From NCBI GenBank assembly GCA_003133425.1, contig PKXI01000137.1, positions 1-11,872 of the forward strand: a stretch of 11,872 nucleotides of DNA. Reading direction: 5' to 3'. Made by a program: the position numbers and the translations under genes. Shown one piece after another: positions 1 through 7,084 of the stretch (the first letter of the stretch is position 1; each line of letters starts with the position of its first letter). Origin of the DNA: Acidobacteriaceae bacterium (GTDB lineage Bacteria; Acidobacteriota; Terriglobia; Terriglobales; Acidobacteriaceae). The notes beneath the pieces are model-generated. The model did not search any database. It had not been told where the DNA came from and was given only the letters and a program-made list of their open reading frames with translations.

Positions 1-180
1 ACTTTTATGACCTTCTCATAGAAGCCGGTTTTTGAGGATTAGATTCATCCCCCTCGTCGCATCGTGCCTAAACGTGAAGTGCTCTATTTCGACGTTGCCC
101 AATGTCTTAACATTCATGAATTACTCAACAGCATAAATCTCGCGCGGTGTTTTCAGGCTTGATAGATGGCAAGCTAGGAG

Positions 181-353
181 TCATGTCGCACGTGTTCCGA
201 GATGGCTTGTCAGTCTCCAACTACAATCACACGGCTCTGAGAATCCCAAAAGAAGTAAATGCGAAGGCTGTTCCGCTGCTCGCGGTCCGCGCCTTTCTTG
301 AGATGAGATTCTAGGGTACACTTCAGCTGGCTACCAAGGGGATAAGTGACGAT
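181..353 (-). pseudogene. Decayed C-terminal fragment of an unidentified protein
   Basis: On the minus strand an open stretch contains a protein-like segment (REQRNSLRIYFFWDSQSRV, then IVVGD) that stops at TGA 210-212. A +1 shift just before this stop continues into LTSHLGTRAT and ends at TGA 181-183. This continuation reads naturally after IVVG, so a one-base loss near 210-215 probably broke the frame. The motif pattern recalls short hypothetical proteins ending in a VVG-x-L-x-SHL-type tail, but I cannot name the family. The fragment has no credible start codon and follows directly on the VIT1-like fragment. It could be a chance open frame; the match between the two frames is the main support. 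Confidence 0.3.
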
Positions 354-459
354 GCAACAGACTTGATGTTGACAGGATGCCGTCGTTTGCACCCAGCACT
401 GGTGCCCAAAGAAGCCCAATGCCGCCGGTGCGATGCAGCCTTCTGCTCCGCACGGGCAT
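331..459 (-). pseudogene. Truncated N-terminus of a VIT1/CCC1-type Fe2+/Mn2+ transporter
   Basis: From ATG 457-459 the minus strand encodes about 35 residues that look like the start of a VIT1/CCC1 family membrane transporter: an HRTGGIG segment, then VLGANDGILSTSSLL. The GANDGI-x-STxSL pattern lies at the first membrane helix of the family. After Leu-Leu (near 355) the similarity ends and the frame stops at TAG 331-333. An intact member has over 200 residues and five membrane helices, so only the first helix remains. A GGAAG-type ribosome site (GGAAGCG) lies seven bases before the ATG, which supports this as a genuine gene start. The family moves iron or manganese out of the cytoplasm; this remnant can have no such activity. 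The assignment rests on recognised sequence, not on a search. Confidence 0.6.
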
Positions 460-572
460 CTTGAAGCGCTTCCGGACGAGGAACTTCTGAAAACGTCGAA
501 ATGCGTTCTTGTTGTTCGGCCGCCCTTGGGTTTCCATGGAGTTGCCTGAAGACGTGATTGACTTGCGCTGTC

Positions 573-3266
573 CTAGATCCATTTCATCCTCAACAGCCAA
601 ACCTTGACGCCTTGCGTAAGGCCCGTGTAAGCAAGGAGTGTCAGCAGGAGGATTGGCCAATACATCGCGGGCAGGTGGGTAAGGCCCAGCGAAGAAGCCA
701 ATGGAGAATAGGGCAGCCACGCTCCGAAGGCCATGATGGTGAATGAAGTGATCAGCAACGGCCAGCTTGCACGGCTCTGGAAGAAAGGGATCTTGTTTGT
801 GCGAATGATATGAATAATGAGCGTCTGCGTCATGATGGACTCGACAAACCAGCCGGTCTGAAAAAGCGGGGCGCGGGATGGATCCCAGCACTTGAATAGA
901 TAGAGCATGACAAAGAAAGTCGTGTAGTCGAAGATCGAGCTGATGGGGCCGATGCAGAGGATGAACCGCTTGATCTCCCCGATTTTCCAGGGCCGCGGAC
1001 GAGCTACTTGTTCGTCGTCCACCGCATCGTTGGGGATCGGTACCTGAGAGAAGTCGTAGAGCATATTGTTCGTCAGAATCTGAATCGGGGCCATGGGAAG
1101 GAATGGCAGGAAAGCACTTGCACCCAACACGCTGAACATGTTTCCAAAGTTGGAACTGGCTCCCATGCGGATGTATTTGAGAATGTTGGCGAAGACTTTT
1201 CGGCCCTCAATGACACCGCCTTGAAGCACCATCAAGTCCTTCTGCAACAGAATCAAATCGGCCGATTCCTTGGCGATGTCTGCCGCAGTATCCACGGAGA
1301 TGCCAATATCCGCGGCGCGCAGTGCGGGAGCATCATTGATTCCATCGCCCATGAATCCCACAACATGTCCCTTGGTCCGGAGAACATGAACGATTCGCTG
1401 TTTGTGAGCTGGAGAGAGACGGGCGAAGAGGGTTGTCTTCTCTGCCGCCTCGGCCAGTTCGGTGTCCGACATCTTCTCGACCTCATCACCCAATAGCATT
1501 GGGTCGGCAAGAAGTCCAACGTCACGACAAACCTTGCGGCTGATGAGATCGTTGTCGCCGGTAAGGATCTTTACTACAACACCATGTTTGTGCAGCGCTT
1601 CAATTGCGGTTGCAGCGGTGGGCTTGGGCGGGTCGAGGAATGCGACATATCCCTTCAGCACAAGATCGTGTTCATCTTCTTTTGCGCAGGACGTCTTGCC
1701 GGGCAACTCCTTTACCGCAACGGCCAACACCCGGAATCCATCGTTGCTCAGACTTGCATACTCGTCTTTCAACCCTTTCATCAGGGCGGGGTCCATGGGT
1801 GACAACTTCCCATCAAGCTCAAATTGAGAGCATTGATGGAAAATCTCTTCCGGAGCGCCCTTGGTCAGGAGGATGGCCTTGCCCTCAGGATTCTCGACAA
1901 GCACGGACATCATGCGCCGCGTGAAGTCGAACGGGATCTCGTCGAGTTTCTTGTACTTCTCAATCAGGGCCTGCTCGTGGAAATCAGAGCTATTCAGAAT
2001 CGCTGTATCCAGCAGGTTCTTCAGGCCGGTCTGAAAATGGCTGATGAGGTAGCCATCCCGGAGCACTTCATCCGTTTCTCGCCCGGCGACATTACAGTGC
2101 CGCTGCAGGACGACCCGATCTTCTGTGAGCGTGCCGGTCTTATCGGTGCAGAGTACGTCCATTCCGCCGAAGTTCTGAATGGCGTTGAGACGCTTCACGA
2201 TTACCTTCTTGCGGCTCATGGCAAGCGCGCCCTTGGCCAGGCAGACGGAGACAATCATGGGCAGCATCTCCGGGGTCAGGCCGACGGCAACGGCCATAGC
2301 GAAGAAGAATGCTCCTTTCCAATCGTGCTTGGTAAACCCGTTGATGAAGAAGACTAGTGGCACCATGACTGCCATGAGCTGGATCATGAGCCATGTAAAA
2401 CGGCTAAGACCCTGGTCGAAACTTGTCGGCGTTCCTTCCTGCGTAATGGAGCTGGCCATGGTGCCGAGATAGGTGCGAACGCCAGTTACGACGACAACCG
2501 CGGTCGCTGTTCCGCTTTGAACGCTGGTGCCCATGAAGCATATGTTCTTGAGCTCAACCGGGGAGTTTGCAGCGTTTGGGTCGGGATCGTGGAACTTCTC
2601 GACAGGGAGCGACTCCCCGGTCAGCGTCCCCTGACTCACGAACAGATCCTTCGCGGACAGAATCCGCACGTCGCCCGGGATCATGTCTCCTGCCGATAGT
2701 TTGATGATGTCTCCGGGAACGAGGTCGCGAAGGGCGATCTCCTCCGGATTGCCATCCCGGACCACTGTGGCAGTTACGTGGATCATCGCCTTGAGCTTCG
2801 CCGCGGCGGCGCCCGCGCGAGCTTCCTGCAGGAATCTGAGCGTGACGCTTAGCACGATCATGCCCGCCATGACGCTTCCAGCGCGCGGGTCGCCGGTGGC
2901 AAAGGAGATCGATGATAGAACCGCCAGCAGAATGACCAGCGGGTTTCGAATAATGATCAGGAGACTGATGAACCAGCCGCGCTGCCGCTCTTGCGCAACC
3001 TCATTCGGCCCCGTCGTGCGCGCTCGCAACTCTGCTTCGTTCTGTGTGAGGCCAACTGAAGCCGTCCGCAAGGAGCGAAGCAACTCATCCCCGTCTTTTC
3101 CAGCTGCGTCGAGGACAGCAGGGGAGACGCGAATGTTATGTTCCTTTGCCTTCGCGGGGATTTGTGACTCATCCGGAGTGGGAAGAGTCGCTGTCGCGCC
3201 GAGAGCGCCGGAGTTCGCCTTTGCTGAGGAGTTCTCAACCGCGTGATTCGAATCAGGTGTCGCCAT
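573..3266 (-). CDS. mgtA: Magnesium-transporting P-type ATPase (MgtA/MgtB type, P3B)
   Basis: This inner-membrane ATPase should import Mg2+ at the expense of ATP. From the ATG at 3264-3266 it has 897 residues, close to the usual MgtA length. Visible landmarks are the actuator TGES (Thr216 on), the transmembrane GLTPEMLP motif (about 329-336), the phosphorylation motif DKTGTLT with Asp375, KGAPE in the nucleotide domain (469-473), and the hinge MGDGINDAP (639-647). Hydrophobic segments flank these, with about four more at the C-terminus. The segment IPFDFTRRMMSV and the C-terminal NNMLYDFSQ are typical of the Mg2+ subgroup rather than of Ca2+ or heavy-metal pumps. The frame is open 22 codons further upstream to a TTG, but that would overlap the permease gene. 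The ATG has an AGGGA ribosome site and starts 28 bases after the permease stop, so it is preferred. The gene is the last of a three-gene minus-strand unit. No regulatory leader such as mgtL was seen. Confidence 0.93.
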   Translation of the reverse strand: MATPDSNHAVENSSAKANSGALGATATLPTPDESQIPAKAKEHNIRVSPAVLDAAGKDGDELLRSLRTASVGLTQNEAELRARTTGPNEVAQERQRGWFISLLIIIRNPLVILLAVLSSISFATGDPRAGSVMAGMIVLSVTLRFLQEARAGAAAAKLKAMIHVTATVVRDGNPEEIALRDLVPGDIIKLSAGDMIPGDVRILSAKDLFVSQGTLTGESLPVEKFHDPDPNAANSPVELKNICFMGTSVQSGTATAVVVVTGVRTYLGTMASSITQEGTPTSFDQGLSRFTWLMIQLMAVMVPLVFFINGFTKHDWKGAFFFAMAVAVGLTPEMLPMIVSVCLAKGALAMSRKKVIVKRLNAIQNFGGMDVLCTDKTGTLTEDRVVLQRHCNVAGRETDEVLRDGYLISHFQTGLKNLLDTAILNSSDFHEQALIEKYKKLDEIPFDFTRRMMSVLVENPEGKAILLTKGAPEEIFHQCSQFELDGKLSPMDPALMKGLKDEYASLSNDGFRVLAVAVKELPGKTSCAKEDEHDLVLKGYVAFLDPPKPTAATAIEALHKHGVVVKILTGDNDLISRKVCRDVGLLADPMLLGDEVEKMSDTELAEAAEKTTLFARLSPAHKQRIVHVLRTKGHVVGFMGDGINDAPALRAADIGISVDTAADIAKESADLILLQKDLMVLQGGVIEGRKVFANILKYIRMGASSNFGNMFSVLGASAFLPFLPMAPIQILTNNMLYDFSQVPIPNDAVDDEQVARPRPWKIGEIKRFILCIGPISSIFDYTTFFVMLYLFKCWDPSRAPLFQTGWFVESIMTQTLIIHIIRTNKIPFFQSRASWPLLITSFTIMAFGAWLPYSPLASSLGLTHLPAMYWPILLLTLLAYTGLTQGVKVWLLRMKWI

Positions 3267-3294
3267 CCCGTTGGATCCCTTTCCAAACCGTGCT

Positions 3295-4089
3295 CTACAC
3301 TCCCAACTGCGGATACAAGAGAGCGCCGACAAAGACCAGAACGATCGTTGTTAACAGGATCACTGCATAATCCATCCCCAGGCCGAAGGTGCTCGGACTG
3401 CCGGCAAGCATGGAAGTGCGCAGTGCATCGACGACGTAGGTGAGGGGATTGAGTTGAGATATCACTTTGAGCCATGCAGGCATGATGGTGGTTGGATAGA
3501 TTGCATTACTGGCGAAAAACAGCGGCATGGTCAGGACCTGGCCGACGCCCATGAAGCGCTCGCGGGTCTTCACAATGCAGGCAATGATCAGCGAGAAAGT
3601 CGAGAACAGCGTGGCGGCAAGCACCACGACGACAAAGACATTGAGCAGCGCGCGCGGGCGCCAATTGAGCCTGACTCCAAGGAACAGTGAAAGGCCATAG
3701 ACCACGATGGCCTGGGACAGGGTCCGTATTCCGGCAGAAAGGCCCTTGCCAAGCACCAATGCGGTGCGAGGAGTCGGGCTGACAAGGAATTTCTGGACGA
3801 TCCCCAAGTCCCGTTCCCAGATTACATTGATTCCGTAAAAGATAGCCACGAAGAGAACACTTTGCGCAAGAATGCCGGGAGCGATGAAGTCCAGATATGG
3901 AATATTGCCGGTGTGCATCAAGCCGCTGCGCGCAAATACCTGGCCGAAAATGAGAAGCCACAGCGCGGGTTGGAGTGCACGGGTAATGAGCTCAGTGAAG
4001 TCGTGGCGCAGCTTGCGAAGTTCAAACTCGGCAATGACGAAAGTCTTATCGACGAAGCTGGTGAGCGGATGGATGAATGTACCGGTCAT
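3295..4089 (-). CDS. ABC-2 type transporter permease
   Basis: This is the membrane subunit of an ABC exporter, partner of the ATPase encoded immediately upstream. From ATG 4087-4089 it has 264 residues, usual for the DrrB/ABC2_membrane family. Six hydrophobic segments are visible (roughly 36-54, 68-92, 118-139, 148-172, 184-204 and 240-260). The motif WERDLGIVQKFLVSPTPR (about 91-108) is the cytoplasmic coupling region, and NPLTYVVDALR (214-224) is the family signature near the C-terminus. The frame is open 48 codons upstream, but that would lie entirely over the ATPase gene. The ATG lies ten bases past the ATPase stop without a strong ribosome site, so expression probably depends on translational coupling; a TTG at 4105-4107 is an alternative start. 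The substrate cannot be told from sequence: drugs, lipids and polysaccharides are all carried by this family. Confidence 0.88.
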   Translation of the reverse strand: MTGTFIHPLTSFVDKTFVIAEFELRKLRHDFTELITRALQPALWLLIFGQVFARSGLMHTGNIPYLDFIAPGILAQSVLFVAIFYGINVIWERDLGIVQKFLVSPTPRTALVLGKGLSAGIRTLSQAIVVYGLSLFLGVRLNWRPRALLNVFVVVVLAATLFSTFSLIIACIVKTRERFMGVGQVLTMPLFFASNAIYPTTIMPAWLKVISQLNPLTYVVDALRTSMLAGSPSTFGLGMDYAVILLTTIVLVFVGALLYPQLGV

Positions 4090-4099
4090 AATGTCATGG

Positions 4100-4903
4100 C
4101 TAACCAAGCCGCTGTTCCGTCGTTCGTTCGGTCGATACCTCGCGGAAGGTTCCGCCTGAGTCGAGAGTGGCGCCGGCGTAATGCACGAAGACCTCATCCA
4201 GCGTATGAATGCCTGGGCCGAGTGACGCCTCAAGTTCTTTCAAGGTGCCCAGTGCGGCCAGCTTGCCCATGTGCATGATCGCGATGCGATCGCAGTGACT
4301 TTCAGCGTCCTCCAGGTAATGGGTGGTCAGGAACAGGGTGGTTCCGTATTGGTCACGCAGATCGGTCAGGTGTTTCCAGACTGCGTCGCGGGCAATCGGG
4401 TCAAGCCCAACGGTCGGCTCATCGAGGAAGAGCACGCGCGGCCGATGCAGTGTGGCCTGGGCAATCTCCAGCCGACGGACCATGCCACCGGAATATTGAC
4501 TCACAAGGCGGCCGGCGTCTGCTGTCAGATCCACGAATGTCAACTGCTCGCGGATGCGGGCCTGTTGCTCGCTGCGGGGAATGTCGTAGAGCTTGGCAAA
4601 TATGAGCAGGTTCTCGTAACCGGTAAGCGACCCATCTACAGAAACCGCCTGCGGTACATAGCCGATGGCGCGACGAACCTCGACCGGCTGGGTGGTGATC
4701 GAGAAGCCGCCTACGCGCGCCTCACCCGAAGAAGGCGGCAAAAGAGTGGTGAGCATCTTGATCGTGGTGCTTTTGCCGGCTCCGTTCGAGCCAAGCAATC
4801 CGAATACCTCCCCGGCATTGGCCAACAGCGTCAAAGAGTCGACAGCTGTGAACGTGCCGAAGCGGCGAGAAAGCTTTTCGATTTCTACGACTGGAGTAGT
4901 CAC
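4100..4903 (-). CDS. ABC transporter ATP-binding protein (DrrA/CcmA-like exporter ATPase)
   Basis: This is the nucleotide-binding subunit that powers the ABC-2 permease encoded ten bases downstream. Taking GTG 4901-4903 as start (267 residues), the motifs fall in the normal order: Walker A GSNGAGKST (38-46), Q-loop Gln85, signature YSGGM (137-141), Walker B VLFLDEP (157-163) and H-loop His195. A C-terminal tail of about 50 residues (LDEVFVHYAG region) is typical of DrrA-type exporters. A second GTG at 4952-4954 would add 17 residues that do not look conserved. That GTG does have an AAGG site about eight bases upstream, so the start is uncertain. The later GTG fits the family's usual N-terminus better (VEIEKLSRRFG close to the start), and the earlier one overlaps a repeat that looks like an operator. 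Export of a hydrophobic compound or polymer is likely; the substrate is unknown. Confidence 0.9.
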   Translation of the reverse strand: MTTPVVEIEKLSRRFGTFTAVDSLTLLANAGEVFGLLGSNGAGKSTTIKMLTTLLPPSSGEARVGGFSITTQPVEVRRAIGYVPQAVSVDGSLTGYENLLIFAKLYDIPRSEQQARIREQLTFVDLTADAGRLVSQYSGGMVRRLEIAQATLHRPRVLFLDEPTVGLDPIARDAVWKHLTDLRDQYGTTLFLTTHYLEDAESHCDRIAIMHMGKLAALGTLKELEASLGPGIHTLDEVFVHYAGATLDSGGTFREVSTERTTEQRLG

Positions 4904-4941
4904 GACTCGATTGTAAACAGCAGGAAGGTCTGTATATGGGT

Positions 4942-4959
4942 CACAATTGCACACAATTG
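4942..4959. promoter_or_regulatory. Operator-like repeat before the ABC/mgtA unit
   Basis: Two exact copies of CACAATTG (4942-4949 and 4952-4959) lie 10 bases apart, one DNA helical turn. Within them AATTG-CACA-CAATT (4945-4958) is a perfect inverted repeat with a 4-base spacer. The site lies about 40 bases upstream of the preferred GTG start of the exporter ATPase gene, a position suited to a repressor. No convincing -35/-10 pair could be assigned around it. The repeat is seen directly; a regulatory role is inference. Confidence 0.35.
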
Positions 4960-5000
4960 GCGCCTTGCATTGAGCGTAAACAGGATCGAGGATTAGAGAG

Positions 5001-5040
5001 TAAAAAATGTTGCGAAGAAGCCCCGGTGCTGGACCCTCTT
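5001..5040 (-). terminator. Possible weak terminator after the DUF883-like gene
   Basis: On the minus strand, after the stop of the small membrane protein gene, a GAAGA...TCTTC imperfect stem with a small internal GGT...ACC pairing is followed, after a few bases, by six T residues (5003-5008 on the plus strand as A). The stem is poor and the spacing to the T run is longer than usual, so this is only a candidate. Confidence 0.2.
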
Positions 5041-5054
5041 CCAGGAGATTTGCT

Positions 5055-5342
5055 CTATGGCTGGATCTTCTTTCGCCTCATCATCCAGCCGATCGCTGCT
5101 CCAGCCGCAATTCCAGCCGCAAATGCTACTGCGATGGTCTCGATCGGGTGCCACTGCAAGCGACTCTTTGTGCTATAAAGAAATTCTGTAGCGGCGCCGG
5201 CGTCATCTCTCGCCGCGCGCCGAGCTGCTGAGACACTGTCTTCCAGCGCGTCGGCAACAGCAGATGCCGCCCGCGTCGCCTTGTGCGTTGTGTCGTCAAT
5301 CTGCTGCCCCACCTGTTTGAATACTGATTGCTCCATTGGCAT
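5055..5342 (-). CDS. Small membrane-anchored protein, DUF883/ElaB/YqjD-like
   Basis: This 95-residue protein has an Ala-, Arg- and Asp-rich, probably helical first two thirds (amphipathic look, residues 10-60). A single hydrophobic helix follows (about 68-88) and it ends in a basic tail (MMRRKK). The helix carries a glycine zipper, GxxxGxxxG at Gly77, Gly81 and Gly85, after a His-Pro turn. This architecture matches the DUF883 family, whose E. coli members YqjD and ElaB are inner-membrane, C-terminally anchored and stationary-phase or stress associated; YqjD binds ribosomes. Two in-frame ATGs are possible (5340-5342 and 5334-5336). The GAGAGG site is 3 bases before the first and 9 before the second, so the shorter 93-residue form may be the real product. 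The gene stands alone, with about 150 bases to the next minus-strand gene. Family assignment is by architecture and so is moderately sure. Confidence 0.72.
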   Translation of the reverse strand: MPMEQSVFKQVGQQIDDTTHKATRAASAVADALEDSVSAARRAARDDAGAATEFLYSTKSRLQWHPIETIAVAFAAGIAAGAAIGWMMRRKKIQP

Positions 5343-5722
5343 TAACCTCTCTCGTCCTTGAGATTGATCATGAGTTGTCTATTCTTCGAATGTTCTTTCA
5401 AGCTTTCCACGTTTGCATTTGAAGACGCTGAGCAATCGTATACATCGCTGCCAGATTGCCACAAACATGTCTCCGCTCCTCGTTGGAGAAGAGACAAGGC
5501 ACTTCTTCCTTCTAAACAGAGGACAGCATGCGTTCTGCTCACAATTGACCGGACTCCCGGTTGTGTTCTCTTGGATAGTACTCATGGCGTCCCCTGCGAT
5601 AACTGGTCGCATCTGGACGCGCTGAGGAAAGAGCTATCAGCGCAACCGCGGTTTCGAGCTGAAATGTCCTTGATGAGAATGACTCAGGCCCCGGAGCCGG
5701 AACAGGAAGCGAGCAGGTCTTA
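5343..5722. other. Divergent intergenic region, no supported gene
   Basis: This stretch of about 380 bases separates the minus-strand DUF883-like gene from the plus-strand aldolase gene and should carry promoters for both. Open frames exist on both strands, but their translations are rich in Cys and Ser and resemble nothing I know. A loose plus-strand promoter candidate is TTGAGA at 5358-5363 with TATTCT at 5380-5385 (16-base spacer), far from the aldolase start. One plus-strand frame from 5358 ends at TAA 5721-5723, overlapping the aldolase ATG by one base. This is suggestive of coupling, but the upstream part does not look coding. Confidence 0.5.
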
Positions 5723-6742
5723 ATGAATTCGCAACTGCTGAAAGACACCGCGAAGTTGCTTTTTGTCGATCACAAGGGCCTGCTTGCGATGGATGAGAGC
5801 ACCGGGACATGTAACAAACGCTTCGAAAAGCTTGGAATTCCGCAGACTGTCGAAGCTCGAAGAGCTTACCGCGAATTGATTGTAACCACTCCAGGACTCG
5901 GTGAGTCGATAGGCGGCGCAATCCTCTACGACGAAACTATTCGTCAGCATAAAAGCGACGGCACACCATTTGTCAAAGTCCTCATTGAGTCGGGTATCAC
6001 TCCCGGCATCAAAGTAGACACAGGCGCCAAGGAACTGGCCGGCCATCCGGGTGAAAAGGTCACAGAAGGCCTGGACGGATTGCGCGATCGCCTTCAGGAA
6101 TATTTTCAAATGGGCGCGCGCTTTGCCAAGTGGCGGGCTGTGATTGCCATCGGCTGTGGGCTTCCGAGTTTGGGCTGCATTGAAGCCAATGCCCATGCCC
6201 TGGCTCGCTATGCAACGCTGTGCCAGGAAGCGGGCCTCGTCCCAGTAGTCGAACCTGAGGTCGTCATGGATGGAGAGCATACGTTGGAACAGTGCTGCGA
6301 GGTTACCGGCGAAGTGCTGCGCACGGTGTTCAGCGAACTGTTCGCGCAAAGGGTGGTTCTGGAAGGCATGGTCCTGAAGCCCAACATGGTCCTTCCCGGA
6401 ATGGCCTGTACGGTTCAGCCGACAGTGGACGAGGTAGCCGACGCCACCGTGAACTGCTTTCTGCGATCCGTGCCTGCTGCTGTGCCGGCTATTGCGTTCC
6501 TCTCAGGCGGCCAACCCGCGGATTTGGCCTCGGCCCGTCTGAATGCGATGAACGTGAGGTTCAAGTCGCAGTTGCCGTGGGCGTTGGCATTTTCGTTTGC
6601 CCGCGCCATCCAGCAGCCGGCCTTGGAGATTTGGAATGGCTGTCAGGCGAACGTGGAGGCGGCGCAGCAAGCCTTGTATCATCGAGCGCTGTGCAACAAG
6701 GCTGCACGCAGCGGTGAATACTCATCGGATATGGAGAAATAA
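5723..6742 (+). CDS. fba: Class I fructose-bisphosphate aldolase
   Basis: This cytoplasmic enzyme interconverts fructose 1,6-bisphosphate with dihydroxyacetone phosphate and glyceraldehyde 3-phosphate through a Schiff-base lysine, without a metal. The 339-residue product is of the animal/plant class I type. Visible active-site segments are MDESTG with Asp24, GIKVDTG with Lys98, FAKWRAV with Lys136, VVEPEV with Glu177 and Glu179, the Schiff-base LKPNMVLPG with Lys219, and the phosphate-binding SGGQ (261-264). The C-terminus lacks the usual final Tyr of vertebrate enzymes but is close in length to bacterial members. ATG 5723-5725 has an AGG site five bases upstream. The stop codon overlaps the next gene's ATG (TAATG), so the two are translationally coupled. 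It heads a plus-strand group of sugar-phosphate enzymes. Confidence 0.95.
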   Translation: MNSQLLKDTAKLLFVDHKGLLAMDESTGTCNKRFEKLGIPQTVEARRAYRELIVTTPGLGESIGGAILYDETIRQHKSDGTPFVKVLIESGITPGIKVDTGAKELAGHPGEKVTEGLDGLRDRLQEYFQMGARFAKWRAVIAIGCGLPSLGCIEANAHALARYATLCQEAGLVPVVEPEVVMDGEHTLEQCCEVTGEVLRTVFSELFAQRVVLEGMVLKPNMVLPGMACTVQPTVDEVADATVNCFLRSVPAAVPAIAFLSGGQPADLASARLNAMNVRFKSQLPWALAFSFARAIQQPALEIWNGCQANVEAAQQALYHRALCNKAARSGEYSSDMEK

Positions 6743-6957
6743 TGACTGGAAATAAGCACAACCCCGAAGGGAACAGTAACAGCACTGGCGAACCCGATCC
6801 AGGGCCTTACTGGCGGCGTATGCATCGTGACTGGCGCTTCTGGATAGGCGCTGTCTTCATGGCTGCCGCGCTCACTATCTATGTTTTGAGTGGCGATCTG
6901 GCGTGGGTTCCAAATGGCCATCGGCAACCTGCGATGCCTGCGAGTGCTGCGAATTGA
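6742..6957 (+). CDS. Small single-pass membrane protein coupled to aldolase
   Basis: This 71-residue protein has a polar, Asn/Gly/Pro-rich N-terminus (1-22), then a PYWRRMHRDWRFW segment rich in aromatic and basic residues. One transmembrane helix follows (about 33-50), and a short Pro/Ala-containing tail ends the protein. By the positive-inside rule the basic residues before the helix place the N-terminus in the cytoplasm. Its ATG overlaps the aldolase stop codon in TAATG, strong evidence that it is expressed with that gene. I recognise the Trp-Arg-Phe-Trp plus single-helix layout as that of small conserved membrane proteins, but I know no function. It could anchor or modulate a metabolic enzyme, or simply be a co-transcribed membrane peptide. 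Confidence 0.7.
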   Translation: MTGNKHNPEGNSNSTGEPDPGPYWRRMHRDWRFWIGAVFMAAALTIYVLSGDLAWVPNGHRQPAMPASAAN

Positions 6958-7084
6958 ATCCACACTTCCACTTGCCTCAGCGACACGACGCTCCCATCCA
7001 GGACGCTGGTGTTCACAGTCGTCGCAATCACGGGAAAACCTCATCGCGTGAAGGCCGCCGATGATGAAAGTCGGGTAACGAACA

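Larger units (their letters stand above)
1..572. other. Gene-poor left edge with decayed coding fragments
   Basis: No intact gene is visible over about 570 bases beyond the stop codon of the Mg2+ ATPase. Reading the minus strand shows two protein fragments (described separately, about 331-459 and 181-353). Positions 1-180 show nothing convincing on either strand and look richer in A and T than the rest of the window. On the plus strand, positions 3-35 read as ten codons ending in TGA (FYDLLIEAGF). This could be the tail of a gene entering from the left, but it is too short to support. No clear stem-plus-T-run terminator was seen after the ATPase gene. Confidence 0.6.

Noticed and set aside
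16..117. 34-codon minus-strand open frame near the left edge
   Set aside because: It has no ribosome site and no recognisable features, and is within chance length.
463..472. Perfect palindrome GAAGCGCTTC before the VIT1-like ATG
   Set aside because: It is too short to act as a terminator and overlaps the probable ribosome site of a dead gene, with no partner site nearby.
331..891. 186-codon minus-strand open frame covering the end of mgtA and the VIT1-like fragment
   Set aside because: Only its last part (from ATG 459) looks like protein. The upstream part is a shadow of mgtA in another frame, so it is not one gene.
1824..2357. 177-codon plus-strand open frame inside mgtA
   Set aside because: It is antisense to the catalytic region of the P-type ATPase and shows no family resemblance.
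4271..4996. 241-codon plus-strand open frame opposite the ABC ATPase
   Set aside because: It is wholly antisense to a gene with every ABC motif. Long antisense frames are common in GC-rich coding DNA.
5358..5723. 121-codon plus-strand open frame ending with TAA overlapping the aldolase ATG
   Set aside because: The overlap suggests coupling, but the translation is rich in Cys and Ser, has no ribosome site and matches no known fold. Only the last ~40 codons look even slightly coding.
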